A DNA stretch of 16,492 bases from Tateyamaria sp. (GTDB lineage Bacteria > Pseudomonadota > Alphaproteobacteria > Rhodobacterales > Rhodobacteraceae), in assembly GCA_018668195.1 (NCBI GenBank), contig JABITU010000086.1, positions 1-16,492 of the forward strand. Reading direction: 5' to 3'. Both the position numbers and the translations under genes were made by a program. The notes below the pieces were generated by a model, which was not told where the DNA came from, made no database searches, and saw only the letters and a program-made list of their open reading frames with translations. Positions 15,983-16,492 of the stretch are shown piece after piece. The stretch's first letter is position 1, and every line of letters starts with the position of its first letter.

Positions 15983-16219
15983 ATCTCAATACACTAAACA
16001 GTGTTCAGATTAAAAAGTCGTTAATCGATCAACCGGGACAAGGAACGCGGCATTATTTAGCTTCGACAAACCAATGACCGTTGATCCGTGTGCATATCTG
16101 AAAAACCATAGTTTAAAAACATAATCGGGCATCAGGTTTCTATGGATGTCAATTTTTCACCCCACCAAGGGGCGCACATGCGCAACAAAAGTCTAATGCC
16201 CACCCTCAATGCAAAGCAT

Positions 16220-16492
16220 TTATGCCCGTAGAACTGCGCCCGGGTTCATTATACCAGCTGGATCAAGGGCCGTCTTTATCGCGCGCATTGCTGTCAGTTT
16301 TGCAGCATTGCCATAATGCTCAAGATCCTCAACTTTCAACCGCCCAATGCCGTGTTCAGCGCTCACCGACCCGCCCATTTCATGAACCAAATCGTGCACC
16401 ACACGCTTGATGTGATCACGTTCTGAGATATGATCAGCACGGGTTTTGCCGGGCATCGGAAAAACGTTGTAATGCAGGTTTCCGTCGCCCAC
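16220..16492 (-). CDS. FAD-linked oxidase, C-terminal part (GlcD/D-lactate dehydrogenase type), cut by window edge
   Basis: Only the last 90 codons are present; the gene enters from the right edge in frame, and the apparent GTG at 16490-16492 is an internal valine, not a start. The segment is the C-terminal region of the VAO/PCMH-type FAD-linked oxidases that oxidise 2-hydroxy acids such as D-lactate, glycolate or D-2-hydroxyglutarate. Motifs are VGDGNLHYN at the edge (a metal/substrate-site histidine), GGSVSAEHGIGRLK (about 40-53) and ALDPAGIMNPGAVL near the end. The substrate cannot be decided from this part. The protein ends normally (VLRA, TAA at 16222-16220), so the gene appears intact here. 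No strong terminator follows, only a weak AATGC/GCATT hairpin. Confidence 0.9.
   Translation of the reverse strand: MGDGNLHYNVFPMPGKTRADHISERDHIKRVVHDLVHEMGGSVSAEHGIGRLKVEDLEHYGNAAKLTAMRAIKTALDPAGIMNPGAVLRA

Larger units (their letters stand above)
15604..16219. other. Long AT-rich intergenic region upstream of the Hint gene
   Basis: Apart from the Shine-Dalgarno next to the Hint ATG, I find no gene in these 616 bases. It lies between two leftward genes, so it holds the Hint promoter and the end of the FAD-oxidase transcript. Visible elements are a TTAATTAATTAA run near 15818-15829, a bulged AT-rich inverted repeat at 15949-15982, and a short CCCC/GGGG hairpin at 16160-16172. Tiny open frames exist (for example 16 codons from the ATG at 16073, + strand, and 15 codons on the minus strand near 16180), but none has a ribosome binding site. 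A small RNA or degraded gene cannot be excluded. Confidence 0.4.

Overview
The window looks like a piece of an alphaproteobacterial chromosome, most likely Rhodobacteraceae (Roseobacter group). The evidence is the protein set: a Roseobacter-style Hint-domain protein, a DUF1178 protein, an EcsC-family protein, the nitrogen-type PTS enzyme I (PtsP) beside lysC, and an AglK/UgpC-type sugar transporter ATPase. Genes are tightly packed with moderately high GC, and three gene-free gaps are longer than 300 bases. The genus cannot be read from the sequence. I see no rRNA, tRNA, CRISPR array, transposase or prophage gene.

Layout, left to right. (1) 62-1123 (+) is the ATPase of a carbohydrate ABC importer, closed by a clear rho-independent terminator. 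(2) 1181-1559 is a very AT-rich gap between convergent genes that carries DnaA-box-like sequences. (3) 6969-1560 (-) is a leftward block: a NUDIX hydrolase, a DUF1178 protein, a short-chain dehydrogenase, aspartate kinase (lysC) and PTS-Ntr enzyme I (ptsP). (4) 7135-9634 (+) is the modABC molybdate importer, with ATGA overlaps at both internal junctions. (5) 10904-9631 (-) holds a GNAT acetyltransferase and an EcsC protein; the EcsC stop codon shares the palindrome CTAG with the modC stop. (6) 10989-11594 (+) is a flavin reductase-like FMN protein. (7) 13299-11668 (-) is a SulP anion transporter with a STAS domain. (8) 13739-14611 (+) is methylthioadenosine phosphorylase (mtnP). (9) 15603-14626 (-) is a Hint (intein/hedgehog-like) protein with a near-perfect Shine-Dalgarno. 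(10) 15604-16219 is a second large AT-rich gap. (11) 16492-16220 (-) is the C-terminal end of an FAD-linked oxidase that continues past the right edge.

Most of this is core housekeeping and transport: sugar and molybdate import, nitrogen-PTS signalling, aspartate-family amino acid synthesis and methylthioadenosine salvage. The SulP transporter and MtnP are divergent neighbours, but a shared sulfur role is only a guess. I found no convincing new multi-gene system. The items most worth a second look are the DnaA-box gap, the Hint protein with its long upstream region, and the structured leader in front of modA.
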